NCBI RefSeq assembly: GCF_902170785.1
Contig: NZ_CABHYG010000016.1
Location: 310,001 to 374,000, forward strand
Origin: Yersinia proxima
Lineage (GTDB): Bacteria; Pseudomonadota; Gammaproteobacteria; Enterobacterales; Enterobacteriaceae
Length of the DNA: 64,000 nucleotides
Direction: 5' to 3'
In this document: positions 1 to 9,723 of the stretch, in pieces
How positions within the stretch are numbered: position 1 is the first letter of the stretch
Layout of the letters: each line of letters begins with the position of its first letter
Position numbers and translations under genes: made by a program
The notes under the pieces: model-generated
Databases searched by the model: none
What the model saw: only the letters and a program-made list of their open reading frames with translations
Told to the model about the DNA's origin: nothing

Positions 1-27
1 ACGAGTTTCACTAAATAGGTAATTGAG

Positions 28-57
28 TATATGGGGACGAATGTCTTACATTCAACG
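28..57 (-). promoter_or_regulatory. heat-shock (sigma-32 type) promoter of lon
   Basis: On the minus strand a CGTTGAATG -35 block and a CCCCATATA -10 block lie downstream of clpX and point out of the window, where lon sits in enterobacteria. Both blocks match what I recall of the E. coli lon heat-shock promoter almost exactly. The lon gene itself is outside the window, so its identity is inferred from gene order. Confidence 0.7.
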
Positions 58-74
58 ATTACAATGCGAGGAAA

Positions 75-102
75 AAGAAATGGGGGATAAAATCCCCCAT
101 TG
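75..102 (-). terminator. clpX rho-independent terminator
   Basis: A perfect stem ATGGGGGAT/ATCCCCCAT with a short A-rich loop lies 30 bases after the clpX stop. On the minus strand it is followed by a T-rich run. It separates clpX from the lon promoter. Confidence 0.75.
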
Positions 103-132
103 TCATACTAACCATCTGGATTATTTGGCTAA

Positions 133-1404
133 TTATTCGCCAGAAGCCTGGGCTTCCGGTTGGCCATAAATCAGCATTGGTGCAGATTGACCAGCAATAA
201 CTGATTCATCTACTACCACTTTTTCCACACTTTCCATTGACGGTAAATCGTACATGGTATCGAGCAAAGCACCTTCTACGATAGAGCGCAGGCCACGAGC
301 ACCTGTTTTACGTGCCATCGCTTTCTTGGCAATAGCGATCAACGCTTCATCGCGGAACTCAAGTTCCACACCTTCAAGATTGAACAATGCCTGATATTGT
401 TTAGTCAGCGCATTTTTCGGCTCTTTCAGGATCTGAATCAGGGCGTCTTCGCTCAATTCACTCAAGGTTGCAACCACGGGTAAACGACCAATAAATTCAG
501 GGATTAAACCGAATTTAATCAAGTCTTCCGGTTCAGCCTGGCTCAATAACTCGCCTTCTGTCGCCTTTTCTGACTTGCCTTTTACCGTCGCCCCGAAGCC
601 AATACCGCTACCGGTGTTAATGCGCTGCCCGATAACTTTATCCAGGCCCGCAAAAGCACCACCACAGATAAACAGAATCTTAGAGGTATCAACCTGCAAA
701 AACTCTTGCTGCGGATGCTTACGACCACCTTGTGGTGGTACGGCAGCGATAGTCCCTTCGATCAATTTCAACAGAGCCTGCTGCACACCCTCACCCGAAA
801 CATCGCGAGTGATGGATGGGTTATCAGACTTACGTGAAATCTTATCAATCTCATCGATATAGACGATACCACGTTGCGCTTTCTGGACGTCGTAGTCACA
901 TTTCTGCAACAGCTTCTGAATGATGTTTTCAACATCTTCACCCACGTAACCAGCTTCGGTCAGTGTGGTCGCATCAGCCATGGTAAACGGCACATCCAGG
1001 AAGCGAGCCAATGTTTCCGCTAACAGCGTTTTACCACTACCCGTCGGACCAATCAGCAGAATATTACTTTTACCCAACTCGATACCATTACTGGTATCGC
1101 CATTGCGTAAACGCTTGTAATGGTTATACACAGCAACAGCCAGCACTTTTTTCGCCGGTTCCTGTCCGATGACATAATCATCAAGATGGCGACGAATTTC
1201 ATGCGGCGTTGGCAGCGAACTACGCTCCCGGTGCGGCGCAACTTCTTTGATCTCTTCGCGAATAATGTCGTTACATAAATCGACACATTCATCGCAGATA
1301 TACACTGACGGCCCGGCAATTAGCTTACGCACTTCATGCTGGCTTTTGCCGCAGAAAGAGCAATACAGCAGCTTTCCAGAACCGTCTTTGCGCTTATCTG
1401 TCAT
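133..1404 (-). CDS. clpX: ClpX, ATP-dependent unfoldase subunit of the ClpXP protease
   Basis: AAA+ unfoldase that recognises tagged or damaged proteins in the cytoplasm, unfolds them and feeds them into ClpP. The 423-residue product has an N-terminal zinc-binding domain with C15, C18, C37 and C40. It also has a Walker A motif GPTGSGKT at 119-126, a Walker B region containing VYIDEIDK, and an IGF loop (SGIGFGA) that docks on ClpP. Length equals that of the E. coli protein. It lies about 200 bases downstream of clpP on the same strand, the usual clpP-clpX-lon order, so it is probably transcribed partly with clpP. Confidence 0.98.
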   Translation of the reverse strand: MTDKRKDGSGKLLYCSFCGKSQHEVRKLIAGPSVYICDECVDLCNDIIREEIKEVAPHRERSSLPTPHEIRRHLDDYVIGQEPAKKVLAVAVYNHYKRLRNGDTSNGIELGKSNILLIGPTGSGKTLLAETLARFLDVPFTMADATTLTEAGYVGEDVENIIQKLLQKCDYDVQKAQRGIVYIDEIDKISRKSDNPSITRDVSGEGVQQALLKLIEGTIAAVPPQGGRKHPQQEFLQVDTSKILFICGGAFAGLDKVIGQRINTGSGIGFGATVKGKSEKATEGELLSQAEPEDLIKFGLIPEFIGRLPVVATLSELSEDALIQILKEPKNALTKQYQALFNLEGVELEFRDEALIAIAKKAMARKTGARGLRSIVEGALLDTMYDLPSMESVEKVVVDESVIAGQSAPMLIYGQPEAQASGE

Positions 1405-1609
1405 CAGTAAACCTCTTCTTCAGTATCTGCCACATCTGAAACTATGCGGCAGGGAGACTATTCTCGCTATTTCTGTACGCCACGTTAGCTTTCAACGGAC
1501 AGCCGATATAATAGGTAGTGTACAAACAATACTCAATTAGGCCTTATTCAGCACTAGGGCTTGTTCTCGTTACATTCACTATAGTATATCGGCTCACAGA
1601 AATAAGTCG

Positions 1610-2233
1610 TTAGTCACGACGGGTGAACACAGAATCAACTAAACCGTATTCTACAGCCTCATCAGCTGACAAGAAACGGTCACGCTCAGTGTCTCTCTCT
1701 ATTTCTTCAAGAGATTTACCCGTGTGTTTTGCCATCAGTTCATTCATGCGTGATTTCACTTTCAAAATCTCTTTGGCATGAATTTCAATATCTGTAGCTT
1801 GCCCCTGGAAGCCGCCCAACGGTTGGTGAATCATGACCCGTGAATTCGGCAAGCAGAAACGTTTACCCTTAGCACCCGCAGTCAACAGGAATGCACCCAT
1901 TGAACATGCCTGGCCCATACAAATCGTGCTGACATCCGGCTTAATGAATTGCATGGTGTCATAAATTGACATCCCAGCAGTAATCACTCCACCCGGTGAG
2001 TTGATATACAGGAAGATGTCTTTTTCTGGATTCTCTGCTTCCAGAAATAGCATTTGCGCTGTGATCAGGTTGGCCATGTGGTCTTCAACCTGGCCAGTCA
2101 GGAAAATGATGCGCTCTTTCAGCAGACGGGAGAAAATATCGTAAGAACGTTCCCCACGTGAAGTCTGCTCAACTACCATTGGCACCAGAGCCATGTTAGG
2201 TGCAAATTGATCTCGTTCGCCACTGTATGACAT
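1610..2233 (-). CDS. clpP: ClpP, proteolytic subunit of Clp protease
   Basis: Serine peptidase that forms the double-heptamer chamber of ClpXP and ClpAP. The 207-residue precursor has the same length as in E. coli. The catalytic triad falls at the expected places: S111 in [10 protein letters not shown]136 in VMIHQPLGG and D185 in ERDTERD. The first 14 or so residues, ending near the PNMALVPMV segment, correspond to the autocleaved propeptide. The gene sits between tig and clpX, as in other enterobacteria. A good Shine-Dalgarno (AGGAGACGG) precedes the ATG. Confidence 0.98.
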   Translation of the reverse strand: MSYSGERDQFAPNMALVPMVVEQTSRGERSYDIFSRLLKERIIFLTGQVEDHMANLITAQMLFLEAENPEKDIFLYINSPGGVITAGMSIYDTMQFIKPDVSTICMGQACSMGAFLLTAGAKGKRFCLPNSRVMIHQPLGGFQGQATDIEIHAKEILKVKSRMNELMAKHTGKSLEEIERDTERDRFLSADEAVEYGLVDSVFTRRD

Positions 2234-2330
2234 TACCGTCTCCTAATAGAATTTACTTTGGCGCCATTCATAACCGATTCTACTTGAGATAAGGAATGAT
2301 GACTATGTTCATGCGTGCAAACAGTCCGGT

Positions 2331-2446
2331 TATCCAGCCATATTTAAAGCTGCATGTGCGTTGGCTAGGCCCGACACTCATAACAGTAAGCTCATCGGGA
2401 TAGCTTCCCTTGCCGCCTTCCTGCAACTCGAATTATTTAGGGTATA
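2331..2446 (+). repeat. ERIC element, copy A (degenerate)
   Basis: This palindromic repeat matches the reverse complement of the copy at 38418-38542 over nearly its whole length. Shared parts include AGCTGCATGTGCGTTGGCT, GTAAGCTCATCGGGAT and TGCCGCCTTCCTGCAAC. The central dyad is decayed: the second arm reads CCCGACACTCATAACAG instead of CCCGAATCACTTAC. It lies between tig and clpP. Confidence 0.8.
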
Positions 2447-2730
2447 TCCAGACTCATTCGACGGTGGTAATCAGCCAGTGTTTCATCAACATCTTATATG
2501 AACGTCTGTTAGATTAATTGGGGGATTAATATTCATTTTCAAGCCCCAACGATACTTTTTTAGCCTAACAACTCTCTTTTTAACCTGAAAACTACCACCA
2601 TCTCTGCCGTAATCACGACGCCCTATTGATTATTTATCTGTTAAGCACTTCATTTTACTTTTCAAATATAGCGCAGATTACAGCGAAACATGCCAGATTA
2701 ATCATACTATTGAGGGATTATTGTTACTAA

Positions 2731-2764
2731 AAGAAAAAGCCCGTAGCCAAAGGCAACGGGCTTA
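2731..2764 (-). terminator. tig rho-independent terminator
   Basis: Stem AAGCCCGT/ACGGGCTT about 50 bases past the tig stop. On the minus strand the stem is followed by TTTTTCTTTT. Confidence 0.85.
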
Positions 2765-2814
2765 ATCAAACAACAGACTAGCCAAATTACAGCCAGTTTG
2801 GTGCGCTAAAAACA

Positions 2815-4119
2815 TTACGCCGTAGTGGTCTGATTCATCAGTTCACTAAAGGTCGTTGGTTTTTCAGTTACTTTAGCTTTAGAAAGCAGAGTTTCTACTG
2901 CTTGTTCTTCCAGAGCAACGTTGCGCATATTGTTCATCAGCTCTTTGTTTTTGCTGTAGAACTCAATAACTTCTTGTGGATCTTCGTACGCAGAAGCCAT
3001 TTCTTCGATCAGTGCTTTAACACGATCTTCGTCTGCTTTCAGTTCGTGCTGGCTGATAACTTCGCCCAGCAACAGACCGACAACAACGCGACGTTTAGCT
3101 TGCTCTTCGAACAATTCACGAGGTAATTCAGCAGCTTGCTTCTCGTTACCACCGAAACGCTGTGCAGCCTGACGGCGCAGAACGTCGATTTCACCTTCAA
3201 CCAGTGCAGCTGGAACGTCGATTTCGTTCGCGCTAACCAGACCGTCGATTACCTGAGTTTTAACACGGTTACGTACCGCGCCTTTCAGCTCACGCTCCAT
3301 GTTTTTACGCACTTCAGCACGCAAACCGGCAACTGAACCATCAGCAACGCCGAAACGTTTGATGAATTCTTCAGTCAGTTCTGGCAGTTCACGCACTTCA
3401 ACTTTCTTCAACACGATGTCGAATTTAGCTGATTTACCTTTCAGGTTTTCTGCGTGGTAATCTTCTGGGAAGTTTACGTCGATGGTGAATTCTTCACCGG
3501 CTTTATGACCGATCACACCTTCTTCGAAACCTGGGATCATACGACCCTGGCCCATTGCTAACACGAAATCAGTCGCTTGACCGCCTTCGAAAACTTCACC
3601 GTCGATAGAACCGGTGAAATCCAGAGTTGCACGATCTTCAGCAGTTGCTGCAGCGTCAGTTTCTTTCCAGGTAGCTTGTTGCTTACGCAGAGTTTCCAGC
3701 ATGGTATCAACGTCAGCGTCATTTACTTCAACAACTGGCTTTTCTACTTCAATGCTTTCCAGATCTTTCAGCTCAACTTCCGGATACACTTCGAACTCAA
3801 CGGAATAAGTAAAATCTTCACCCTCTTTGTACTGGCCCGGCACATAGTTAGGTGCGCCAGCTGGGTTGATTTTTTCTTTAATGATCGCGTCAACGAAATT
3901 ACGTTGCATCAGATCACCCAGTACGTCCTGGCGAACAGATGCGCCGTAACGCTGTTCAACGATGTTCATTGGCACGTGGCCTTTACGGAAACCGTCGATA
4001 CGAACATTTTTAGCGGCTTTAACTAATTCGCTTTTTACGGCTTTCTCAATGCTGTCAGCAGCAACAGTAATTGTTACACGGCGGCCAAGGCCTTGGGTGG
4101 TTTCAACAGAAACTTGCAT
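2815..4119 (-). CDS. tig: Trigger factor, ribosome-associated chaperone and prolyl isomerase
   Basis: Binds the ribosome near the exit tunnel and shields nascent chains; it also has peptidyl-prolyl isomerase activity. The 434-residue product fits the family (E. coli 432). The N-terminal ribosome-binding domain carries the GFRKGHVP signature near residues 43-50. An FKBP-like isomerase domain is near 150-245 ([18 protein letters not shown]). The rest is the helical C-terminal substrate-binding arm. It lies upstream of clpP as usual and has its own terminator. Its promoter must lie in the 430-base gap behind bolA. Confidence 0.98.
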   Translation of the reverse strand: MQVSVETTQGLGRRVTITVAADSIEKAVKSELVKAAKNVRIDGFRKGHVPMNIVEQRYGASVRQDVLGDLMQRNFVDAIIKEKINPAGAPNYVPGQYKEGEDFTYSVEFEVYPEVELKDLESIEVEKPVVEVNDADVDTMLETLRKQQATWKETDAAATAEDRATLDFTGSIDGEVFEGGQATDFVLAMGQGRMIPGFEEGVIGHKAGEEFTIDVNFPEDYHAENLKGKSAKFDIVLKKVEVRELPELTEEFIKRFGVADGSVAGLRAEVRKNMERELKGAVRNRVKTQVIDGLVSANEIDVPAALVEGEIDVLRRQAAQRFGGNEKQAAELPRELFEEQAKRRVVVGLLLGEVISQHELKADEDRVKALIEEMASAYEDPQEVIEFYSKNKELMNNMRNVALEEQAVETLLSKAKVTEKPTTFSELMNQTTTA

Positions 4120-4550
4120 CTTGTTACCTCAAAAAAATCACAGTGCTCGGTCAACTCCAGAAGCTGCAAACGAAGCAGCACCATTTCCCTTTCAGGAATG
4201 ATGCGAACTCTGAAAACACCCTCTAAGAACCGGGACGGCCGCATTAAACAGAACCGAGTATCCCAGATGTCAGAAGCGTCCCGAAACCATTCCGGAAAAA
4301 TAAGACGCGACATTATAGCGGCGCACAAGGTACGAGTCGAGGAAAGCAAGCGAATGTTGTCGCGGTAAAATTCACGCGTGAATCGTTCCCTCGGCTAAAA
4401 CTCCTGTGGCACACTAATGAAATAAACATGTCGCCTATAATAAAAACACAAGCGGCTCTAGGGCCGCCTGCACAATTCGCATCTACTAATACCCTAAATC
4501 AGGCCGGAATGACTACTGTTATCCAGCCTGTTTTAAATTAATCAGGCGGC
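4120..4550. other. bolA-tig intergenic region
   Basis: About 430 bases without a credible gene. The end next to bolA holds two hairpins (see 4500-4536, and a smaller GCGGC/GCCGC stem near 4451-4467). The end next to tig is where the minus-strand tig promoter and leader must be. Open frames here lack coding character and a ribosome site. Confidence 0.5.
4500..4536 (-). terminator. probable bolA terminator
   Basis: Imperfect stem CAGGCTGG/CCGGCCTG on the minus strand just past the bolA stop, followed by ATTT. The T-run is short, so efficiency is uncertain. Confidence 0.5.
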
Positions 4551-4874
4551 TTATGCCAATGTACCTGCACCACGACAAGATGGAGAAACTGGCACAGTGT
4601 CTTGCAATCCAGTCCACTCTTTCAGGGTATAAGTGTGTAAGGCCAGCGCATGAACGGTACTCGCCAGCTCTTCAGCCAACGCACTATAAATCGCACGATG
4701 TCGATTTAGAAAGCGTTGATCTTGAAATTTATTGCTGACGATCACAATTTTAAAATGACTTTCCGAACCAGCAGGAACATTGTGGCGGTAACTTTCATTA
4801 ATTACCTCCAGATGATCTGGTTCGAATGCCATTTTAAGTTTTTCTTCAATTTGTTCCCGAATCAAAATCATCAT
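4551..4874 (-). CDS. bolA: BolA-family regulator / glutaredoxin partner
   Basis: A small alpha/beta protein linked to stationary-phase cell shape and to iron-sulfur handling with monothiol glutaredoxins. The 107-residue product keeps the BolA signature [15 protein letters not shown] and FLNRHR, and ends in CRGAGTLA like the E. coli protein. Two adjacent ATG codons (4874 and 4871) follow AAGGAGAG. The second has the better spacing, so the true start may be 4871. It lies between tig and the divergent yajG-ampG pair, as in E. coli. Confidence 0.95.
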   Translation of the reverse strand: MMILIREQIEEKLKMAFEPDHLEVINESYRHNVPAGSESHFKIVIVSNKFQDQRFLNRHRAIYSALAEELASTVHALALHTYTLKEWTGLQDTVPVSPSCRGAGTLA

Positions 4875-5220
4875 TCTCTCCTTACTGCTGAGGCAGAAAA
4901 CTGCCCACTCTCTATTGCAATATTAGTGTATTTTCGCTGTTTTATAACATTTCAGATACAAAATATCCCGAATATCTCACCGTGACCGGTTCTGACAAAA
5001 GGCTAATCTTCTGGTCAACCAAAATGTGATTTGTAGCGGCTTTAAATAAAATGAAAGACCACTCGAGGGAAAAACGTATTTTTTGGTGAATTTCTCTACA
5101 TCAAGATCTTCCACCAGCCACGCGCAGTGCTATGATGTCGCCACTGCAAACTCGCAAAATAACATGGCTGCTATCCTGCTCTGATTATTAAAGAATTCCA
5201 TAACTATTGAGAAAGTGAAC
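4875..5220. other. divergent bolA / yajG promoter region
   Basis: About 345 AT-rich bases between two divergently transcribed genes. It must carry both promoters. I see no repeat, no strong palindrome and no extra gene. Confidence 0.45.
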
Positions 5221-5799
5221 ATGCTAAAGAAAATTCTTTTCCCGCTGTTGGCTGTTTTTATACTGGCGGGTTGTGCTGCCAGTAACAACACCTTGAACGT
5301 TACCCCGAAAGTCGTCTTACCTCCTCAAGATCCAACGCTGATGGGGGTAACAATCAGCATTAATGGTGCCGATCAGCGCCAGGATGCGGCCCTGGCTAAA
5401 GTGAATCGTGACGGCCAACTAGTGGTATTAACACCGTCTCGTGATCTGCGTTTCCTGTTACAAGAAGTGCTTGAAAAACAAATGACCGCCCGTGGTTATA
5501 TGATTGGCACCAATGCGCCTGTTGATCTGCAAATTGTTGTGAATCAACTGTTCGCTGATGTGCAAGAAGGCAATCTTCGCTACAACATCACCACCAAAGC
5601 TGATATTTCTATCACTGCTACTGCCAAAAACGGCAACAAGCAGGTTAAAAACTACCGTGCCAGCTATAACGTTCAGGGTGCATTCACTGCAACTAACGAA
5701 AAAATCACTGATGCTGTTAATACCGTGTTGAGTGATGTTATTGCAGATATGGCGCAAGACACCAGCGTCAGTAGCTTTATCAAACAAAATGCCCGCTAA
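5221..5799 (+). CDS. yajG: YajG, outer-membrane-type lipoprotein
   Basis: Predicted lipoprotein of unknown exact role, conserved upstream of ampG. The start at 5221 (MLKKILF) gives 192 residues, equal to E. coli YajG, and is preceded by GAGAAAG. A GTG six bases upstream is less likely. The signal peptide ends in the lipobox LAGC, with C19 as the lipidated cysteine. The rest is a soluble YajG domain (LMGVTVSINGADQR-like block, here VTISINGADQR). It is followed 77 bases later by ampG, so the two are probably cotranscribed. Confidence 0.95.
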   Translation: MLKKILFPLLAVFILAGCAASNNTLNVTPKVVLPPQDPTLMGVTISINGADQRQDAALAKVNRDGQLVVLTPSRDLRFLLQEVLEKQMTARGYMIGTNAPVDLQIVVNQLFADVQEGNLRYNITTKADISITATAKNGNKQVKNYRASYNVQGAFTATNEKITDAVNTVLSDVIADMAQDTSVSSFIKQNAR

Positions 5800-5876
5800 T
5801 CTGCTCTTTGCTTAACATTATTACTGCTTAACAGAATGCTCCTCCCTGCTGATAGGGGGGAGCATGTAGGTCTCAC

Positions 5877-7355
5877 ATGTCCAATCGCTATTCGAACCTT
5901 TTTACCCAACGTAACTCGCTTGTTCTTTTGTTGTTGGGATTTGCCTCAGGCCTTCCTTTAGCCCTGACCGGCGGGACATTGCAAGCCTGGATGACGGTTG
6001 AAAACGTTAGTCTGAAAACTATCGGTATTTTTTCGCTAGTCGGCCAAGCCTACGTTTTTAAGTTTCTCTGGTCGCCACTGATGGATCGCTACACCCCTTC
6101 CTTTCTGGGGCGTCGCCGTGGCTGGTTGATCATCAGTCAGCTGTTATTAATTGTCGCCATTATTGCCATGGGCTTTATGGAACCAGCTAAACATTTATGG
6201 TGGCTGGCCGCTATCGCCGTACTGGTTGCATTCTGCTCAGCATCGCAAGATATTGTTTTTGATGCCTATAAAACCGATTTACTTACGCCAGAAGAACGCG
6301 GAACCGGTGCCGCAGTTTCAGTATTGGGTTATCGCCTCGCCATGTTGGTGTCTGGTGGGCTGGCACTGTGGATAGCGGATCGTTATCTCGGCTGGCAATC
6401 CACTTACTGGCTGATGGCCGGGTTAATGCTCATTGGGGTATTTGCCACGTTATTTGCCCCAGAACCCGATATTCGTATTGCTCCGCCGAAAACCCTGGAG
6501 CAGGCAATCGTCGAGCCGTTGCGTGATTTTTTTGGTCGCAACAATGCCTGGCTGATTCTGCTGCTTATCGTATTGTACAAAATGGGGGATGCTTTTGCGG
6601 CTAGCTTAAGCACCACTTTTTTGATCCGTGGAGTCGGATTCGATGCCGGCGAAGTTGGCTTGGTCAATAAAACTCTGGGATTAATCGCCACCATTATTGG
6701 TGCACTGTATGGCGGTTTGCTGATGCAACGCCTGAGTTTATTCCGGGCATTGATGATATTTGGTATTTTACAAGCCATATCCAACATTGGTTATTGGCTG
6801 CTATCCATTACAGATAAAAATATCTTCTCCATGGGCAGCGCCATATTTCTGGAAAACCTGTGTGGTGGGATGGGGACGGCAGCCTTTGTCGCTCTGTTGA
6901 TGACGCTTTGCAACAAATCGTTCTCGGCCACGCAATTTGCTTTGTTATCAGCACTCTCTGCTGTGGGTCGGGTATATGTTGGCCCGATAGCGGGGTGGTT
7001 TGTTGAAACACATGGCTGGCCATTGTTCTATTTATTCTCTATTGCTGCTGCCATTCCTGGACTCTTACTGCTCTATATCTGCCGCCAGACATTGGAATAC
7101 ACACAAAAAACCGATGAATTTATGCCCAGAACAGAGTTTAAAACAGCTTATCGGTGGGCATTGCGTTTTCTAACCATTGGCTGCGCGTTATTAGCTGCAT
7201 GGCTGATTTTACTCATATGTAATGCATTAGATTGGACATCAGCTTCAGATGTGGCCGATACACTGCTATTGCGTGGCATTCAGCTCAGTGTGGTTGGTAT
7301 GGTTCTGGGTGGTGTATTGGATTATCTCGCGCTTAGACGAGAAAAATTAGCGTAA
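5877..7355 (+). CDS. ampG: AmpG muropeptide permease
   Basis: Inner-membrane major-facilitator transporter that imports GlcNAc-anhydroMurNAc muropeptides for cell-wall recycling; this flux feeds AmpR-controlled beta-lactamase induction. The 492-residue product has about 14 hydrophobic segments. It closely matches E. coli AmpG, including FASGLPLALTGGTLQAWM near the N-terminus and FKFLWSPLMDRY. The start codon is close behind yajG. A good terminator follows at 7376-7402. Confidence 0.97.
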   Translation: MSNRYSNLFTQRNSLVLLLLGFASGLPLALTGGTLQAWMTVENVSLKTIGIFSLVGQAYVFKFLWSPLMDRYTPSFLGRRRGWLIISQLLLIVAIIAMGFMEPAKHLWWLAAIAVLVAFCSASQDIVFDAYKTDLLTPEERGTGAAVSVLGYRLAMLVSGGLALWIADRYLGWQSTYWLMAGLMLIGVFATLFAPEPDIRIAPPKTLEQAIVEPLRDFFGRNNAWLILLLIVLYKMGDAFAASLSTTFLIRGVGFDAGEVGLVNKTLGLIATIIGALYGGLLMQRLSLFRALMIFGILQAISNIGYWLLSITDKNIFSMGSAIFLENLCGGMGTAAFVALLMTLCNKSFSATQFALLSALSAVGRVYVGPIAGWFVETHGWPLFYLFSIAAAIPGLLLLYICRQTLEYTQKTDEFMPRTEFKTAYRWALRFLTIGCALLAAWLILLICNALDWTSASDVADTLLLRGIQLSVVGMVLGGVLDYLALRREKLA

Positions 7356-7375
7356 TAAACCACATCTAAATATGA

Positions 7376-7402
7376 AAGCTGGCATATGTGCCGGCTTTTT
7401 TT
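7376..7402 (+). terminator. ampG terminator
   Basis: Stem AGCTGGCA/TGCCGGCT (one G-U pair) followed by a run of seven T, 20 bases after the ampG stop. Confidence 0.85.
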
Positions 7403-7619
7403 ATGGTTACAAAACAAACCACCTGAACACTTCCTCGCCATTATTTTGATATGAATCACAAATTTCAGTAACACTTGCAAAATATTGTTCACAAAACGAG
7501 ATCCATATCACTTTCAGCTATTTATCCTTTCGTGCTCTGAGACTATGATGAGCGCACTTTTTGTTAAGGACTGTGTCCTTTTATTTCTTCTGGCATCTTT
7601 CAACCACACAGAGGCATTT

Positions 7620-8399
7620 ATGCGTAAAATTCTTATCGGCGCCGTGGCGCTGACTGCGATCACTTTGGCTCCAGCCGTCCAAGCTGAATATCAGTGGGGT
7701 TTTGCTAATATCAGCATGAACTACCTTGACTGGACTCGCAGCACTACGCATAAATCTGGTGATTCTTCGCATAAAGATGATTTCGCATATATTGAATTAG
7801 AAGGCGGTGCAGGTTATAGCTGGGGCGAGATCTACGGCTTTTTTGATTTAGAAAACCCATTCAATTCAAAAACAGCACAACCAGGTGATAACCAGCGCTA
7901 TACCTTTAAAACAACAGGCCGCTACTATTTAGGCGATTCTGGTTTCAACCTTTATGGTCATATTTATGGCACCTACTCACTGCCAAGTGCTGAGGGTAAC
8001 AATTACAGCAACTTCCATGAAGTGAATACCTTGTATGGTATCGGCTACAACGCCACTGTTGCCGGTGTGTGGATGAAACCCTTTGTTGCACTGCACTATG
8101 TTGATCAGACTTATTACTCAGGTAATAACGGTTATGTGGTGGGTTGGGTTGCCGGTTATGACTTTACTGCATTCGATGAAAACTTCAGCATCACCAACTG
8201 GAACGAACTGGAGTTCAACCGAGCTGAGCGCTATGCCGCAGGTAACGGTGGTCGAAATGGGGTGAACGGTGCTATTGCTCTTTGGTGGACTCCAATTAAG
8301 CAATTCACCACGGGTATTCAGTATCGTTATGCTTATAACAAATTGGGCGAAGATTTTTTACAAGACGGTATCGTTTATTCAATTAAATATAATTTCTAA
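7620..8399 (+). CDS. ompK: OmpK / Tsx-like nucleoside-specific channel porin
   Basis: Predicted outer-membrane beta-barrel of the Tsx/OmpK nucleoside-channel family. The ATG at 7620 starts a clear signal peptide (MRKILIGAVALTAITLAPAVQA, cleaved before EYQWG). The frame is open upstream to 7485, but that part has no protein character. The mature chain is rich in aromatic and glycine residues in alternating strands and ends in a terminal phenylalanine (IKYNF), as barrel proteins do. Possible CRP-like half sites (AATCACAAAT, TATCACTTT) lie 100-170 bases upstream; CRP/CytR control as for tsx is an inference. Confidence 0.88.
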   Translation: MRKILIGAVALTAITLAPAVQAEYQWGFANISMNYLDWTRSTTHKSGDSSHKDDFAYIELEGGAGYSWGEIYGFFDLENPFNSKTAQPGDNQRYTFKTTGRYYLGDSGFNLYGHIYGTYSLPSAEGNNYSNFHEVNTLYGIGYNATVAGVWMKPFVALHYVDQTYYSGNNGYVVGWVAGYDFTAFDENFSITNWNELEFNRAERYAAGNGGRNGVNGAIALWWTPIKQFTTGIQYRYAYNKLGEDFLQDGIVYSIKYNF

Positions 8400-8762
8400 C
8401 TAAAATGATCTCGGGGTGCCTATTTTTAGCGCCCCAGGATATATTTTAATTTACCGTAGCATCACATATTATTTACATAAAATAAGTTCAGGTAATAAAT
8501 AAAAATCAGTATTTCCCGTAAATAAAAGCGTAATAACCGTTGTTTTTCCTTAACATCCACCATTTTGCAGCAACCCACCTTCGCCAACATATTGTTGCGA
8601 TTAGTAAATTGTCACGCAAGGTAACATCTGTGACCCCCTTAACATAAAGTGTCAACAAGCCGCTGACACAATCTTAAGCATGTTTACAGTCCTGCAACCT
8701 TCCCGTAAAATGCCCGCACACATGAAACGACAATAGAGCCCTTTTGTAATTGAGGTCGTTAG
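8400..8762. other. ompK-cyoA intergenic region, cyo promoter
   Basis: About 360 bases. A GGGGTGC/GCGCCCC hairpin without a T-run follows ompK near 8413-8437. The last 180 bases precede cyoA and must hold the oxygen-regulated cyo promoter. A dyad TGTCA-N9-TGACA at 8650-8668 is a candidate operator. No gene was found. Confidence 0.45.
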
Positions 8763-9719
8763 ATGAGACTTAAGAAATACATTAAAAATATGGGTATGTT
8801 GTCATTATTAGCAGCCACGGTAATGCTCAGTGGTTGCGATATGGTATTGATGAACCCCAAAGGCGCAATCGGAGTCGAGCAAAAAACACTGATACTGACA
8901 GCTATCGGTTTAATGTTGATCGTCGTAATTCCGGTTATTTTTATGGCGTTTGCTTTTGCATGGAAGTACCGCGCGTCCAACAAAAGTGCGACCTACACCC
9001 CAAACTGGTCCCATTCCAACAAAATTGAGCTTGTTGTATGGGCTGTTCCAATCATTATCATTGCTATTTTGGCAACGATAACCTGGAAAACCTCCCACGA
9101 ACTTGACCCGTTCAAGCCGCTTGAAGTAGCGGGTAAAGAACCAATCACTATTGAAGTGGTTTCCCTGGACTGGAAATGGCTGTTTATCTATCCAGAACAA
9201 GGTATCGCTACAGTAAATGAATTGGCTTTCCCTACTGATGTTCCGGTGAACTTTAAAATCACCTCTAACTCGGTCATGAACTCGTTCTTTATCCCTCAGT
9301 TAGGCGGGCAGATTTATGCGATGGCCGGGATGCAAACCAAACTGCATCTGATTGCTAACGAAGCCGGTAAATACAATGGTATTTCCAGTAGCTTCAGTGG
9401 CAAAGGCTTCTCTGGTATGAAATTCACTGCGATCGCAACACCTACGCAGGAAGACTTCAACCAGTGGGTCGCACAGGTGAAAAAATCGCCGAACACTCTG
9501 AATACGACTGACGATTTCAATAAACTGGCTGAACCGAGCGAAAATAACCCGGTTGAGTATTTCTCCAGTGTAAAACCGGAGCTGTTTAAAGGAATTATTG
9601 GCAAGTTTATGGGTGATATGAACATGCACAAAAAAGGCGATGATACCCATTCAGGTATGGATATGAGCCAGGGCATGGATATGGGCGAACACGCCGCTCA
9701 CGCCGGAGCCGAGGAATAA
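8763..9719 (+). CDS. cyoA: Cytochrome bo3 ubiquinol oxidase subunit II
   Basis: Membrane-anchored subunit of the proton-pumping quinol oxidase used at high oxygen. The 318-residue product has a lipoprotein signal with lipobox LSGC, two transmembrane helices and a periplasmic cupredoxin-like domain. It lacks the CuA ligands, as expected for a quinol rather than cytochrome c oxidase. The C-terminal 36 or so residues are rich in Met and His ([15 protein letters not shown]). First gene of cyoABCDE; cyoB begins 4 bases after its stop. Confidence 0.97.
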   Translation: MRLKKYIKNMGMLSLLAATVMLSGCDMVLMNPKGAIGVEQKTLILTAIGLMLIVVIPVIFMAFAFAWKYRASNKSATYTPNWSHSNKIELVVWAVPIIIIAILATITWKTSHELDPFKPLEVAGKEPITIEVVSLDWKWLFIYPEQGIATVNELAFPTDVPVNFKITSNSVMNSFFIPQLGGQIYAMAGMQTKLHLIANEAGKYNGISSSFSGKGFSGMKFTAIATPTQEDFNQWVAQVKKSPNTLNTTDDFNKLAEPSENNPVEYFSSVKPELFKGIIGKFMGDMNMHKKGDDTHSGMDMSQGMDMGEHAAHAGAEE

Positions 9720-9723
9720 AACG

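Larger units (their letters stand above)
2234..2814. other. tig-clpP intergenic region with an ERIC element
   Basis: About 580 bases without a gene. It holds the tig terminator near 2731-2764, an AT-rich stretch, and a degenerate ERIC palindrome at 2331-2446. The remaining 2234-2330 must carry the clpP promoter. I could not assign a clear -35/-10 pair, and no open frame with a ribosome site was found. Confidence 0.6.

Noticed and set aside
2902-3336. Antisense frames in tig
   Set aside because: Shadow frames with no initiation signals.
3577-4026. 149-codon frame antisense to tig
   Set aside because: Composition (Phe/Asn rich) follows from the complement of tig codons; no start signal.
7485-7619. 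N-terminal extension of the OmpK frame
   Set aside because: The signal peptide starts at 7620; the upstream part is the promoter region with CRP-like half sites and no ribosome site.
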